A stretch of 8,950 nt of DNA from Fibrobacteria bacterium GUT77 (GTDB lineage Bacteria > Fibrobacterota > Chitinivibrionia > Chitinivibrionales > Chitinispirillaceae), in the NCBI GenBank assembly GCA_001462255.1, contig LIUJ01000261.1:313-9262 (forward strand), given 5' to 3'. The position numbers and the translations under genes were made by a program. The notes beneath the pieces are model-generated. The model worked only from the letters and a program-made list of their open reading frames with translations. It was not told the DNA's origin and did no database searches. Each line of letters begins with the position of its first letter. The first letter of the stretch is position 1. Positions 1 to 6,421 of the stretch are shown one piece after another.

Positions 1-135
1 CGGTTGGGGAGGCCGCCCCGACGGCATGCGGTCTAACTCTTCCTTTAACTTCGCATCCTTTTGCTTGGCGATAGCGCTTATTACGCTGCCTACGAGTATT
101 ATCAAAGATACGATTATCTCTATAGTAGAGTCCAT
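1..135 (-). CDS. Small one-helix membrane protein downstream of floA (partial)
   Basis: I do not recognise this gene. The reading frame starts with ATG at 135-133 and is open for 45 codons to the window edge, so the C-terminus is missing. It is preceded by a good ribosome binding site, GGGAGGAAAA at 150-141. Residues about 5-23 (IEIIVSLIILVGSVISAIA) form one hydrophobic helix at the N-terminus. A charged, Lys/Glu-rich stretch (about 24-36) and a Pro/Gly/Arg-rich segment follow. That suggests a membrane-anchored protein with a cytoplasmic tail. It begins 24 bases after the floA stop on the same strand, so it is probably co-transcribed with floA and could be a partner of the flotillin. That role is inferred from position only. 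It is too short here to assign to a family. Confidence 0.6.
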   Translation of the reverse strand, partial: MDSTIEIIVSLIILVGSVISAIAKQKDAKLKEELDRMPSGRPPQP

Positions 136-140
136 ACGAT

Positions 141-150
141 TTTTCCTCCC
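141..150 (-). promoter_or_regulatory. Ribosome binding site of the small membrane protein
   Basis: The minus strand reads GGGAGGAAAA, with the GGAGG core five to ten bases before the ATG at 135. It is the main support for treating the truncated frame at 1-135 as a real gene. Confidence 0.55.
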
Positions 151-159
151 GCGCAAAAA

Positions 160-1143
160 TCAACCGCGATTGTCGCCCTGCGGTCCCTGTTTGCCAATGG
201 CTTCACGCATCTGCGTGTCCGCCGCAACATTCTGCATTTTGTAGTAGTCCATGATTCCGAGGTTCCCGTTTCTGAACGCCTCGGCCATAGCCATGGGCAC
301 CATCGCCTCGGCCTCCACGACCTTGGCGCGCATCTCCTGCACTTTCGCCTTCATCTCCTGCTCCGCCGCGATAGCCATGGCGCGGCGCTCCTCGGCCTTG
401 GCCTGCGCAATCTTCTTGTCCGCCTCCGCGCGGTCGGTCTCAAGCTCCGCGCCGATATTCTTGCCCACGTCTACGTCGGCGATGTCTATGGATAAGATCT
501 CAAACGCCGTGCCGGAGTCCAACCCCTTTTCAAGCACGCGCTTCGATATCGAGTCGGGGTTTTCCAAAACCTGCTTGTGGGAGACCGCGGAACCGATGGT
601 CGTGACGATGCCCTCGCCGACGCGGGCCAAAATCGTCTCTTCGCCGGCACCGCCCACGAGCCGGTCTATGTTGGCGCGCACGGTGACACGCGTAATCGCC
701 ATAAGCTGTATGCCGTCCTTCGCCACCGCCGCTATGCGCGGCGTCTCTATCACCTTGGGGTTGACGCTCATCTGCACGGCCTCCAAAACGTTGCGCCCCG
801 CAAGGTCTATGGCGGCGGCTCGCTTGAAAGACAACGGAATACCGGCCTTGTCCGCGGCGATAAGCGCCAACACGACGCGCGTCACGTTGCCGCCCGCCAA
901 AAAGTGCGACTCAAGCTCGTCGGTCGTAAGCTCTATCCCCGCTTTAACGGAGGTGATCTTAGCCTCCACCATCTCCGCCGGCGGCACCTTGCGCAGACGC
1001 ATGAAGATGATGCTAAGAAGCCCGACCGGGCAACCGGAAAATATCGCCTGCATCCACAGCTTGATAGCGGAGCTGATGTAGGCGACGATGACCAACGCGA
1101 TAATGGTTAAAATGACGATTCCTACTATAACGATGTTTTGCAT
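160..1143 (-). CDS. floA: Flotillin-like protein FloA (SPFH family membrane scaffold)
   Basis: This is a bacterial flotillin that organises functional membrane microdomains; by family knowledge it oligomerises at the cytoplasmic face of the inner membrane. At 327 aa it has the usual FloA length (about 330). Residues 4-22 are a hydrophobic membrane anchor. A second membrane-associated stretch (about 34-50) ends in the basic MRLRKVPP. The SPFH domain follows, with the family hallmarks LESHFLAGGNV (77-87), AAIDLAGRNVLEAVQMSVNP (110-129), GGAGEETILARVGEGI (164-179) and GLDSGTAFEILSIDIADVDVG (207-227). The C-terminal coiled coil (about 235-285) is rich in Ala/Glu/Lys and includes QAKAEERRAMA. The ATG start has AAGGAGAG at 1158-1151. 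It lies 34 bases after the HEPN gene and is followed by a small membrane protein. In Bacillus floA commonly follows an NfeD-type gene; none is visible here. Confidence 0.96.
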   Translation of the reverse strand: MQNIVIVGIVILTIIALVIVAYISSAIKLWMQAIFSGCPVGLLSIIFMRLRKVPPAEMVEAKITSVKAGIELTTDELESHFLAGGNVTRVVLALIAADKAGIPLSFKRAAAIDLAGRNVLEAVQMSVNPKVIETPRIAAVAKDGIQLMAITRVTVRANIDRLVGGAGEETILARVGEGIVTTIGSAVSHKQVLENPDSISKRVLEKGLDSGTAFEILSIDIADVDVGKNIGAELETDRAEADKKIAQAKAEERRAMAIAAEQEMKAKVQEMRAKVVEAEAMVPMAMAEAFRNGNLGIMDYYKMQNVAADTQMREAIGKQGPQGDNRG

Positions 1144-1177
1144 GGTACCGCTCTCCTTAATGAATATGGGTGAATTT

Positions 1178-1573
1178 TTACGAACCTATATCAGCCAATT
1201 TTGATTTTGTAAAATTCAGTATCAACGAAGTATCTTTAATCGCTTGCCTCATCTCCGTTTCCGTTAGTTCTATATGCGATGGATAGCGTGATTGAGATAT
1301 ATATGTTGTTATTTTTTCGCAAGCAACCTTAAAACAATCAAAATCGGATGTATATTTACTAATATGTCTAAGCAATAAATTGAGATCATGAGTTTTGATT
1401 AATGAACCGTCTTTTGCGATTATATATGCTTTAAGAATTTTCTCAACGGATTGTTGACAATGATAACATACTATTTCAATAGGTATCGGATAATGAGTTT
1501 CCACCGTTTTTACAACGTGGTCATAATCCATTTGAGCGTATCGAATCCACTCATCTACAATAAGATTATCCAT
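1178..1573 (-). CDS. HEPN-domain protein, partner of the MNT nucleotidyltransferase
   Basis: This is a 131-residue helical HEPN-domain protein. HEPN proteins paired with MNT nucleotidyltransferases usually form type VII-like toxin-antitoxin modules, or substrate-binding/catalytic pairs. Visible hallmarks are CYHCQQSVEKILKAY (36-50), THDL (61-64) and RYP (96-98), typical of the PF05168 type. I find no canonical R-X4-6-H RNase motif; the nearest is R96-YPS-H100 (R-X3-H). I chose ATG 1573 because it overlaps the MNT stop by 8 bases and has GGAG just upstream inside the MNT gene. The alternative start at 1660 would run through the MNT gene and gives no extra HEPN homology. Base composition is unlike the neighbours: lines at 1201 and 1321 count 33% and 25% GC. 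Membership of the HEPN family is clear; toxicity is inference. Confidence 0.88.
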   Translation of the reverse strand: MDNLIVDEWIRYAQMDYDHVVKTVETHYPIPIEIVCYHCQQSVEKILKAYIIAKDGSLIKTHDLNLLLRHISKYTSDFDCFKVACEKITTYISQSRYPSHIELTETEMRQAIKDTSLILNFTKSKLADIGS

Positions 1574-1889
1574 ATAAAACGACTCCGTACTCCATAATAT
1601 GATGTTGAAACGAGCCTGCCAATGTTGCGCGAACCGCAAAATTGTCCTGATTGTATGCAAACAGATCCACCGATCGCTTTCTTACGTTAAGCAACAACAA
1701 ACGCAGGTCTACCATAATCTCTATCGGGCGTTTGTCTTTCACCGGCGTCAATACGCACAAATCAAAGTCGCTGTTGGGGGTTTCCTCGCCCCTCGCAAAC
1801 GAACCGAAGAGAATGATCTTGGTTACGATCCCCGTTCCGACCAGCGTGTTCACGATATTGTCGAGTTCCGTTTTGGCTGAATCGTCCAT
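1566..1889 (-). CDS. MNT-type nucleotidyltransferase (putative HEPN antitoxin)
   Basis: This 107-residue minimal nucleotidyltransferase belongs to the polymerase-beta fold. It has the defining G-S-X10-D-X-D motif, with G29, S30, D41 and D43 (GSFARGEETPNSDFD). A third acidic residue is D75 in RSVDLF, so the metal-binding triad looks complete. In characterised MntA-HepT pairs the MNT protein AMPylates the HEPN toxin and silences it; that role is inferred here from the adjacent HEPN gene. The ATG at 1889 is preceded by TAGGAGAG (1900-1893), which also contains the stop codon of the upstream PTS gene, so the two are tightly coupled. The central part of the gene has GC content like the host genes (about 58% in the line at 1741), dropping towards the HEPN gene. 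The length is usual for the family. Confidence 0.9.
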   Translation of the reverse strand: MDDSAKTELDNIVNTLVGTGIVTKIILFGSFARGEETPNSDFDLCVLTPVKDKRPIEIMVDLRLLLLNVRKRSVDLFAYNQDNFAVRATLAGSFQHHIMEYGVVLYG

Positions 1890-1897
1890 ACGCTCTC

Positions 1898-2362
1898 CTA
1901 CCGCTCCCTCTCCTTGACTAAATCCGCCGCCTCTTCCGGGGTTTCGACTTTCATTAAGGCTTCGAAGAAGGCACGGTCGTTTAGGTATCTCGACAGCGTG
2001 CTCAAAATTTTCAGGTACTCGTTGTTTTGACCCTGCGGGCCGATTATTAGGAAGATCAGGTGGGCCGGCTTGCCGTCTACGGCTTCGAAGGGCACCCCCT
2101 TGACGCTGCGGCCGACGGCCATCGTTATCGCGTTTACCTCCGCGACGAGCACGTGCGGGATCGCGATGCCCTTGCCTATGCCGGTTGACGAGATCTTCTC
2201 CCGGGCCATTACCTCGCGGATATGGCGGTCAACGTCGTCGGCCCTCAGGCTCCCCGCGCTCGCGAGAAGGGTTACGAGCTCCTTGACCGCGGCCTCTTTG
2301 GTGCGGGCGGCAAGCTCAAGCTGTATGCACTTGGGGTCAAATAGGTTTGAAATGACGTTCAT
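1898..2362 (-). CDS. PTS EIIA domain protein, nitrogen/fructose type (PtsN-like)
   Basis: This 154-residue stand-alone EIIA domain belongs to the fructose/mannitol/Ntr class. The likely phosphorylation site is His70 in GKGIAIPH (63-70), preceded by the characteristic SSTGIGKG. Other family features are FLIIGPQGQNNEYLKILSTLSR near residues 103-125 and an N-terminal leader resembling PtsN (MNVISNLFDPKCIQLEL). No permease or EIIB/EIIC domains are attached, so it is more likely a regulatory phosphocarrier than part of a sugar transporter. The ATG start has CGGAG about nine bases upstream. It is the first gene of the leftward operon, transcribed divergently from dnaG. Its coupling to MNT, HEPN and floA genes is unusual. 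Which regulator or transporter it talks to cannot be seen. A ptsN symbol would be reasonable, but orthology is not proven. Confidence 0.9.
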   Translation of the reverse strand: MNVISNLFDPKCIQLELAARTKEAAVKELVTLLASAGSLRADDVDRHIREVMAREKISSTGIGKGIAIPHVLVAEVNAITMAVGRSVKGVPFEAVDGKPAHLIFLIIGPQGQNNEYLKILSTLSRYLNDRAFFEALMKVETPEEAADLVKERER

Positions 2363-2423
2363 TTTTCGGCTCCGGGTTTAAATCAAAAATCATTGAAATT
2401 TCCGTGGATATCGATACTAACGT

Positions 2424-2452
2424 ATTAAAATAATAACTCGCGCGCCCCACAA
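2424..2452 (-). promoter_or_regulatory. Candidate promoter for the leftward operon
   Basis: On the minus strand, TTGTGG (2452-2447) and TTTAAT (2429-2424) are separated by 17 bases. This is a fair sigma-70-type match, though the -10 has T at its second position, which is normally a conserved A. Transcription would start near 2417 and leave a leader of about 54 bases before the PTS gene. It is back to back with the dnaG promoter. Confidence 0.3.
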
Positions 2453-2461
2453 TGTTATATT
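2453..2461 (+). promoter_or_regulatory. Extended -10 promoter of dnaG-rpoD
   Basis: TGTTATATT matches the extended -10 form TGnTATAAT with one mismatch. There is no recognisable -35 hexamer at 2433-2438, which an extended -10 can tolerate. Transcription is expected about 7 bases downstream, near 2468-2470, only a few bases before the dnaG ATG at 2472. This placement predicts a leaderless or nearly leaderless mRNA. Confidence 0.45.
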
Positions 2462-2471
2462 TTTGTAAAAT

Positions 2472-4268
2472 ATGAATCCCAAATACAACGACGACGCAAA
2501 GGAGCGCGTACGACAACGAGTTGACATTGCCGCCGTCGTGGGGCGCTACGTCAACCTCAAACAGCGCGGACGCGTTATGGTGGGGCTTTGCCCGTTCCAC
2601 AAGGAGAAGAGCCCCTCCTTCCAGGTCAACCCTGATATGGGGGTTTACTACTGCTTCGGCTGCGGCAAAGGCGGCGACCTCTTTAGCTTTGTGGAGGAGA
2701 TGGAGGGCGTCGGCTTCCGAGAAGCCCTTGAAATGCTCGCGGACGAGGCTGGGGTTGAACTGCCGCGATACGAGAGGCGCGAATGGCCGGGCGAACCGCC
2801 GCCGGAAGCGGGGGGGCGCGGCGCCGGCGCCGTCAAAGCGGATCTGTTGGACATACATAAGCTGGCGGCGGAGTTTTATTACAAATCCGTAAAGAGCAAC
2901 CCGCAGGCCGTAAACTACTTCAAATCGCGCGGGCTCTCGGCGGAGACGGTGAAAGAGTTCGGGCTGGGCTACGCGCCCGAAGGATGGGACGGATTGCTGA
3001 ATTATCTTTTGGGTAAGAAAATTCCGCTACAAAAGATAATAGAGTGCGGGCTGGCAGTGAGCAAGGAGGGCGGCCAACCGTACGACCGCTTCAGAAACAG
3101 GGTGATCTTCCCGCTATGCGACCTCAGCGGGCGCGTGATAGCCTTCGCGGGGCGGGGGCTAAGCGCCGACGCGCAACCGAAATACCTTAACTCGTCGGAG
3201 AGTGCGCTATATAAGAAGAGCAATGTGCTTTACGGATTACACAAGGCGCGCGACGGTATCCGCGAACTCGGATACGTCATTATCGTGGAGGGGTACATGG
3301 ACTACCTGACCCTATACCAAGCCGGCATCCGCAACGCGGCGGCGGCTTCGGGAACGGCGTTTACGGAGGAGCACGCCCATCTGATAAAGCGCGTAGCCGG
3401 CAAAGCTACGCTCGTATTCGACGGCGACCGCGCCGGGCTCTCCGCGGCGCAACGGGCGGCGTTTATCCTCGCCCCGCTCGATTTGCAGGTATCTATATTG
3501 GCGCTCCCCGGCGACGACGATCCGGACTCCTTCGTAAAGCGCGAGGGGTCCGACGCCTTCCGCAGCCTGCTCGATAAGGCGCGCCCCGCCGCCGATTTTT
3601 TGATTGATAAACTGATATCGGAGTCCGACGGGTCGCCGTACGGCAGGAGTAAAGTAATCGACGAACTGATACCGTACGCGTACGCGCTTAACGACGACGT
3701 AGTGCGCGGTAACTTTTTAGACAGACTTGCGCAACGCGCACGTGTGGATAGACGGATCGTGGTAAACAAGTTCAACAATTACCGCCCGTCGTCAAGTGGC
3801 GAGGCGCAGCCCGCCGTCCCCGTTAACAGTGACAAGCCGATAGTTGTAGGCACCCTTGAAGAGGGCTTTCTAAGTGCTCTAATCGCCGCCCCGAAACTTA
3901 TCGCAACGGCGCGGCAGTTCATCTCGCCCGAAATACTTACTGACCCCGTTGCGGAGAATATATATTCTATTATGTTGGGCGCGTACGATCGCGACGGTGG
4001 TTTGGAAGGGTTGCTTGACGCGTGCGGCGGCGACGAGCCGCTAAAACGTTTCGTATCTAAACTCTCCGTTACGTCGGTGCCGTTGGAACACTTGGAAGAT
4101 GAACTTGTTCAGAAGATATCCATTCTGCGCCAAAAATATTTTAAAGCGCGGATAGCCGACGTGAGGGCGGAATTGTCGGTCTGCTCGGCGGCGGAGGAGA
4201 GGGAGCGATTACTGGAGCGTCTCCGCGACTACGGGGAGCAACTCAAGGAGTCTGATTTGCGGGAATGA
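2472..4268 (+). CDS. dnaG: DNA primase DnaG
   Basis: The primase makes RNA primers at the replication fork together with the replicative helicase. At 598 aa it is a full-length bacterial primase. The N-terminal zinc-binding domain has C40, H43, C61 and C64 (CPFH ... CFGC). The RNA polymerase/TOPRIM core includes DRFRNRVIFP (205-214), YLNSSESALYKK (238-249), the catalytic EGYMD (273-277) and the metal-binding DGDRAG (317-322). The C-terminal helicase-binding part (about 455-598) is diverged, as is usual. The start is fixed because an in-frame TAA lies one codon upstream (2466-2468) and ATG 2472 is the first start after it. There is no Shine-Dalgarno sequence before it. The stop overlaps the sigma factor start (ATGA at 4265-4268), which indicates translational coupling. 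rpsU, often upstream in this operon, is absent here. Confidence 0.98.
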   Translation: MNPKYNDDAKERVRQRVDIAAVVGRYVNLKQRGRVMVGLCPFHKEKSPSFQVNPDMGVYYCFGCGKGGDLFSFVEEMEGVGFREALEMLADEAGVELPRYERREWPGEPPPEAGGRGAGAVKADLLDIHKLAAEFYYKSVKSNPQAVNYFKSRGLSAETVKEFGLGYAPEGWDGLLNYLLGKKIPLQKIIECGLAVSKEGGQPYDRFRNRVIFPLCDLSGRVIAFAGRGLSADAQPKYLNSSESALYKKSNVLYGLHKARDGIRELGYVIIVEGYMDYLTLYQAGIRNAAAASGTAFTEEHAHLIKRVAGKATLVFDGDRAGLSAAQRAAFILAPLDLQVSILALPGDDDPDSFVKREGSDAFRSLLDKARPAADFLIDKLISESDGSPYGRSKVIDELIPYAYALNDDVVRGNFLDRLAQRARVDRRIVVNKFNNYRPSSSGEAQPAVPVNSDKPIVVGTLEEGFLSALIAAPKLIATARQFISPEILTDPVAENIYSIMLGAYDRDGGLEGLLDACGGDEPLKRFVSKLSVTSVPLEHLEDELVQKISILRQKYFKARIADVRAELSVCSAAEERERLLERLRDYGEQLKESDLRE

Positions 4269-5797
4269 GTACGACCACGAAAAGAAACGACGCGCCGCCG
4301 TCCCTGCCTATGGACAGGGCTGCGCTTCGGTTGCGCAAGCTCGCCAATTTGCAGGGTTTCGTTACCGAGGCGCAGATGGAGGACGCGGTAGACGCCGCGG
4401 ACGACATTGAGCGCATAAGGGAGATATTGGAGCGCGAGCGCATTACCATCAACACGTTCGTCGGCGGGCGAGCGGCGTTGCCGCGCGCCGATCGCAAGGC
4501 GGAACGTTCGACGCCGAATGCCCATTACACCGATCCCACGCTCGCCTACCTGAGCACCGTAGGTAAGGTGCCGCTACTCTCCAAGGGGCAGGAGGCGGAG
4601 TACGCGATGCGCATGGAGACGGCGCAGGGCAAGTTGTTTGAAATGGCTTTCCGCTCCAGCTACGCGATAGACAGCCTGAGGCGCTTGGGTCAAAAATTGG
4701 AAAACGGCGAGGTGGAGTGCGCCGACGTAATCCGCCTGGAGGAGGGGCATGGAGAAGGGCCTGAGGCCGCGGCGGACTTAGCCGAAAAGCGCGCCGAGTT
4801 CCTAAAAACGCTCTCCATAATAAAGAGCAAATACGCCGCTATAATCGAGTTGGAGCGTGAGGGCGTTGCCGAAAAGGAGTTGGACAAACTTTGGGACGAG
4901 ACCATACTCTTGTGTAGGGGTATGGGGCTGAACGCCAAGCACGTTGAAGATATCTTAGATAGGTATAAGGAGGAGTTGGCATCGGAAAAACGCGGCGCCG
5001 ACATTGAAAAATTCTCGCGGCTGGAGGAGACGCGCAACCAAGCGAAGTGCGCCGTGATAGAGGCCAACGTGCGCTTGGTCGTGAGCATTGCCAAAAAGTA
5101 CATGACGCGCGGAATGGAAATCATAGACCTCATACAGGAGGGCAACCGCGGATTGATAAAGGCGGTGGAGAATTTCGACTACCGCAAGGGTTACAAATTT
5201 TCCACTTACGCGACGTGGTGGATCCGTCAGGCCATACTTCGGGCGATAAACGACAAATCGAAAGCGATTCGCATCCCCGCCAATACGATGGAGTTAGTCA
5301 ACAAAGTGCTGCGCGTAACGCGTAAGTGGGTAATAGATTACGGTTACGAACCCTCGTACCGGGAGATAGCCGTTACGCTTGATTGCCCGGTGGCTAAGGT
5401 ACAGCAGGCGATGGAGTATTCGCTCGATCCCATATCGCTCGATATGCAGATAAACGGCGACAGCGGCGCGACGGTGGGCGAGTACATAGAAGACTCAACC
5501 GTAGTTGACCCCACGCAAAAGATATCGCTCTTACACCTCCGTGAGCGGATAAATTCCGTGCTGAGTTCGCTCGCGCCTAAGGAGAGGGAAATTTTGATGA
5601 TGCGCTTCGGCTTGGACGACGGGAGGATTAAGACGCTTAAAGAGATAGGGGAAATATTCGACATAAGCCGCGAGCGCGTTCGTCAGATAGAGACAAAAGC
5701 GTTGTCCAAATTAAAGCACCCCAGTCGGGTGAGGTTGCTGTCGGCGTGGCGCGAGGAGCGTTCGGAGACGCTGGCCGACGTTCCGTATGAGGAATAG
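4265..5797 (+). CDS. rpoD: RNA polymerase primary sigma factor (sigma-70/RpoD/SigA type)
   Basis: This is the promoter-recognition subunit of RNA polymerase, 510 aa. A short region 1.1-like segment is at about 17-66. Region 1.2 is at about 90-120 (DPTLAYLSTVGKVPLLSKG). A non-conserved region of about 135 residues (128-262) follows. Region 2 contains ANVRLVVSIAKKY (267-279), DLIQEGNRGLIKAVENFDY (288-306) and YKFSTYATWWIRQA (310-323). Region 3 is at about 335-395. Region 4 has the helix-turn-helix TLKEIGEIFDISRERVRQIE (457-476). Linkage to dnaG marks it as the housekeeping sigma factor. Aromatics Y315, W318 and W319 and Gln322 of the -10 readout are kept, but the residue aligned with E. coli Thr440 is Leu325 and that aligned with His455 is Asn340. 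The start overlaps the dnaG stop; AAGGAG lies about 14 bases upstream. Confidence 0.96.
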   Translation: MSTTTKRNDAPPSLPMDRAALRLRKLANLQGFVTEAQMEDAVDAADDIERIREILERERITINTFVGGRAALPRADRKAERSTPNAHYTDPTLAYLSTVGKVPLLSKGQEAEYAMRMETAQGKLFEMAFRSSYAIDSLRRLGQKLENGEVECADVIRLEEGHGEGPEAAADLAEKRAEFLKTLSIIKSKYAAIIELEREGVAEKELDKLWDETILLCRGMGLNAKHVEDILDRYKEELASEKRGADIEKFSRLEETRNQAKCAVIEANVRLVVSIAKKYMTRGMEIIDLIQEGNRGLIKAVENFDYRKGYKFSTYATWWIRQAILRAINDKSKAIRIPANTMELVNKVLRVTRKWVIDYGYEPSYREIAVTLDCPVAKVQQAMEYSLDPISLDMQINGDSGATVGEYIEDSTVVDPTQKISLLHLRERINSVLSSLAPKEREILMMRFGLDDGRIKTLKEIGEIFDISRERVRQIETKALSKLKHPSRVRLLSAWREERSETLADVPYEE

Positions 5798-5839
5798 GCA
5801 TTGATTTTATACGCTGATAAAAGGGAGTTGCAGTCAATA

Positions 5840-6358
5840 ATGTCGATAACGACGCAATCCAAAACCCCGCTTGTCGGAATAATAATGGGTTCCGCTTCCG
5901 ACTGGGAGACGATGCGGAACGCGTCCGCCGTATTGGACGAACTCTCCGTTCCGTACGAGACCGAAGTCGTTTCCGCCCACCGCACCCCGGACAAGCTTTT
6001 CGGCTACGCCGAGTCGGCGCGGGATCGCGGTATTGAGGTGATTGTCGCCGGCGCCGGCGGCGCAGCGCATTTGCCGGGGATGACGGCCTCCAAAACGTCG
6101 TTGCCCGTTATAGGCGTTCCCGTCCAATCGAAGGCGCTAAGCGGCATGGATTCCCTTTTGTCAATCGCGCAGATGCCCGCCGGAATACCGGTGGCGACAA
6201 TGGCCATAGGCCGCGCCGGAGCGGTGAACGCGGGACTTATGGCGGCGGCGATACTGGGGAATAAATATCCGCAAATCAGAGACGCCTTAGACGAGTACAG
6301 AAGGAAGCAAACCGAGGAAGTGCTGAATAATCCCAATCCTAACGTTTCGGGAGCGTGA
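5840..6358 (+). CDS. purE: N5-carboxyaminoimidazole ribonucleotide mutase PurE (class I)
   Basis: PurE converts N5-CAIR to CAIR in de novo purine synthesis, taking the product of PurK, which is encoded next. From ATG 5840 the protein is 172 aa, normal for the family. Active-site hallmarks are MGSASDWETM (16-25), SAHRTPD with His47 (45-51), AGAGGAAHLPGM (70-81) and PVQSKALSGMDSLLSIAQMP (94-113). The presence of a separate PurK and the pattern of these motifs place it in class I. An in-frame TTG at 5801 would add 13 residues of no homology. AAGGGAG at 5821-5827 lies 12 bases before ATG 5840, slightly far but the best site. It follows the sigma gene by 42 bases without a terminator, so it is probably read from the same transcript. 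Confidence 0.96.
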   Translation: MSITTQSKTPLVGIIMGSASDWETMRNASAVLDELSVPYETEVVSAHRTPDKLFGYAESARDRGIEVIVAGAGGAAHLPGMTASKTSLPVIGVPVQSKALSGMDSLLSIAQMPAGIPVATMAIGRAGAVNAGLMAAAILGNKYPQIRDALDEYRRKQTEEVLNNPNPNVSGA

Positions 6359-6369
6359 AAATCAATAAG

Positions 6370-6381
6370 CGGCGCGCGCCG
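6370..6381. repeat. 12-base GC palindrome between purE and purK
   Basis: CGGCGCGCGCCG is a perfect palindrome in the 63-base purE-purK gap. No T-run follows it, so it is not a convincing terminator. It could be an operator or simply a product of GC-rich sequence. The rest of the gap holds only the purK ribosome binding site. Confidence 0.25.
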
Positions 6382-6421
6382 AATCGAGTTGGGCGGTTTA
6401 TCGTAAAGAATTAGGATTCAA

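Noticed and set aside
251..1081. Long plus-strand open frame (276 codons) opposite floA
   Set aside because: It is antisense to a very well conserved flotillin, shows no family resemblance and is a by-product of GC-rich codon use.
1574..1660. Longer N-terminus for the HEPN protein starting at 1660
   Set aside because: The extra 29 residues overlap the MNT coding sequence in another frame and add no HEPN similarity; ATG 1573 has a ribosome binding site and the usual short overlap.
2395..2402. GAAATTTC palindrome upstream of the EIIA gene as an operator
   Set aside because: Eight AT-rich bases are expected by chance in this AT-rich region and nothing else supports it.
2337..2858. Minus-strand open frame (173 codons) spanning the divergent promoter region and the dnaG start
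   Set aside because: It overlaps the EIIA start and the primase zinc domain, has no ribosome binding site seen and no recognisable motif.
3302..3778. Minus-strand open frame of 158 codons inside dnaG
   Set aside because: It is a shadow of the conserved TOPRIM region on the other strand.
5801..5839. TTG start for purE at 5801
   Set aside because: The extra 13 residues are not part of the PurE fold, and the AAGGGAG ribosome binding site lies downstream of it.
6370..6381. Transcription terminator after purE
   Set aside because: The palindrome has no loop and no following T-run, and purK continues in the same direction with a normal ribosome binding site.
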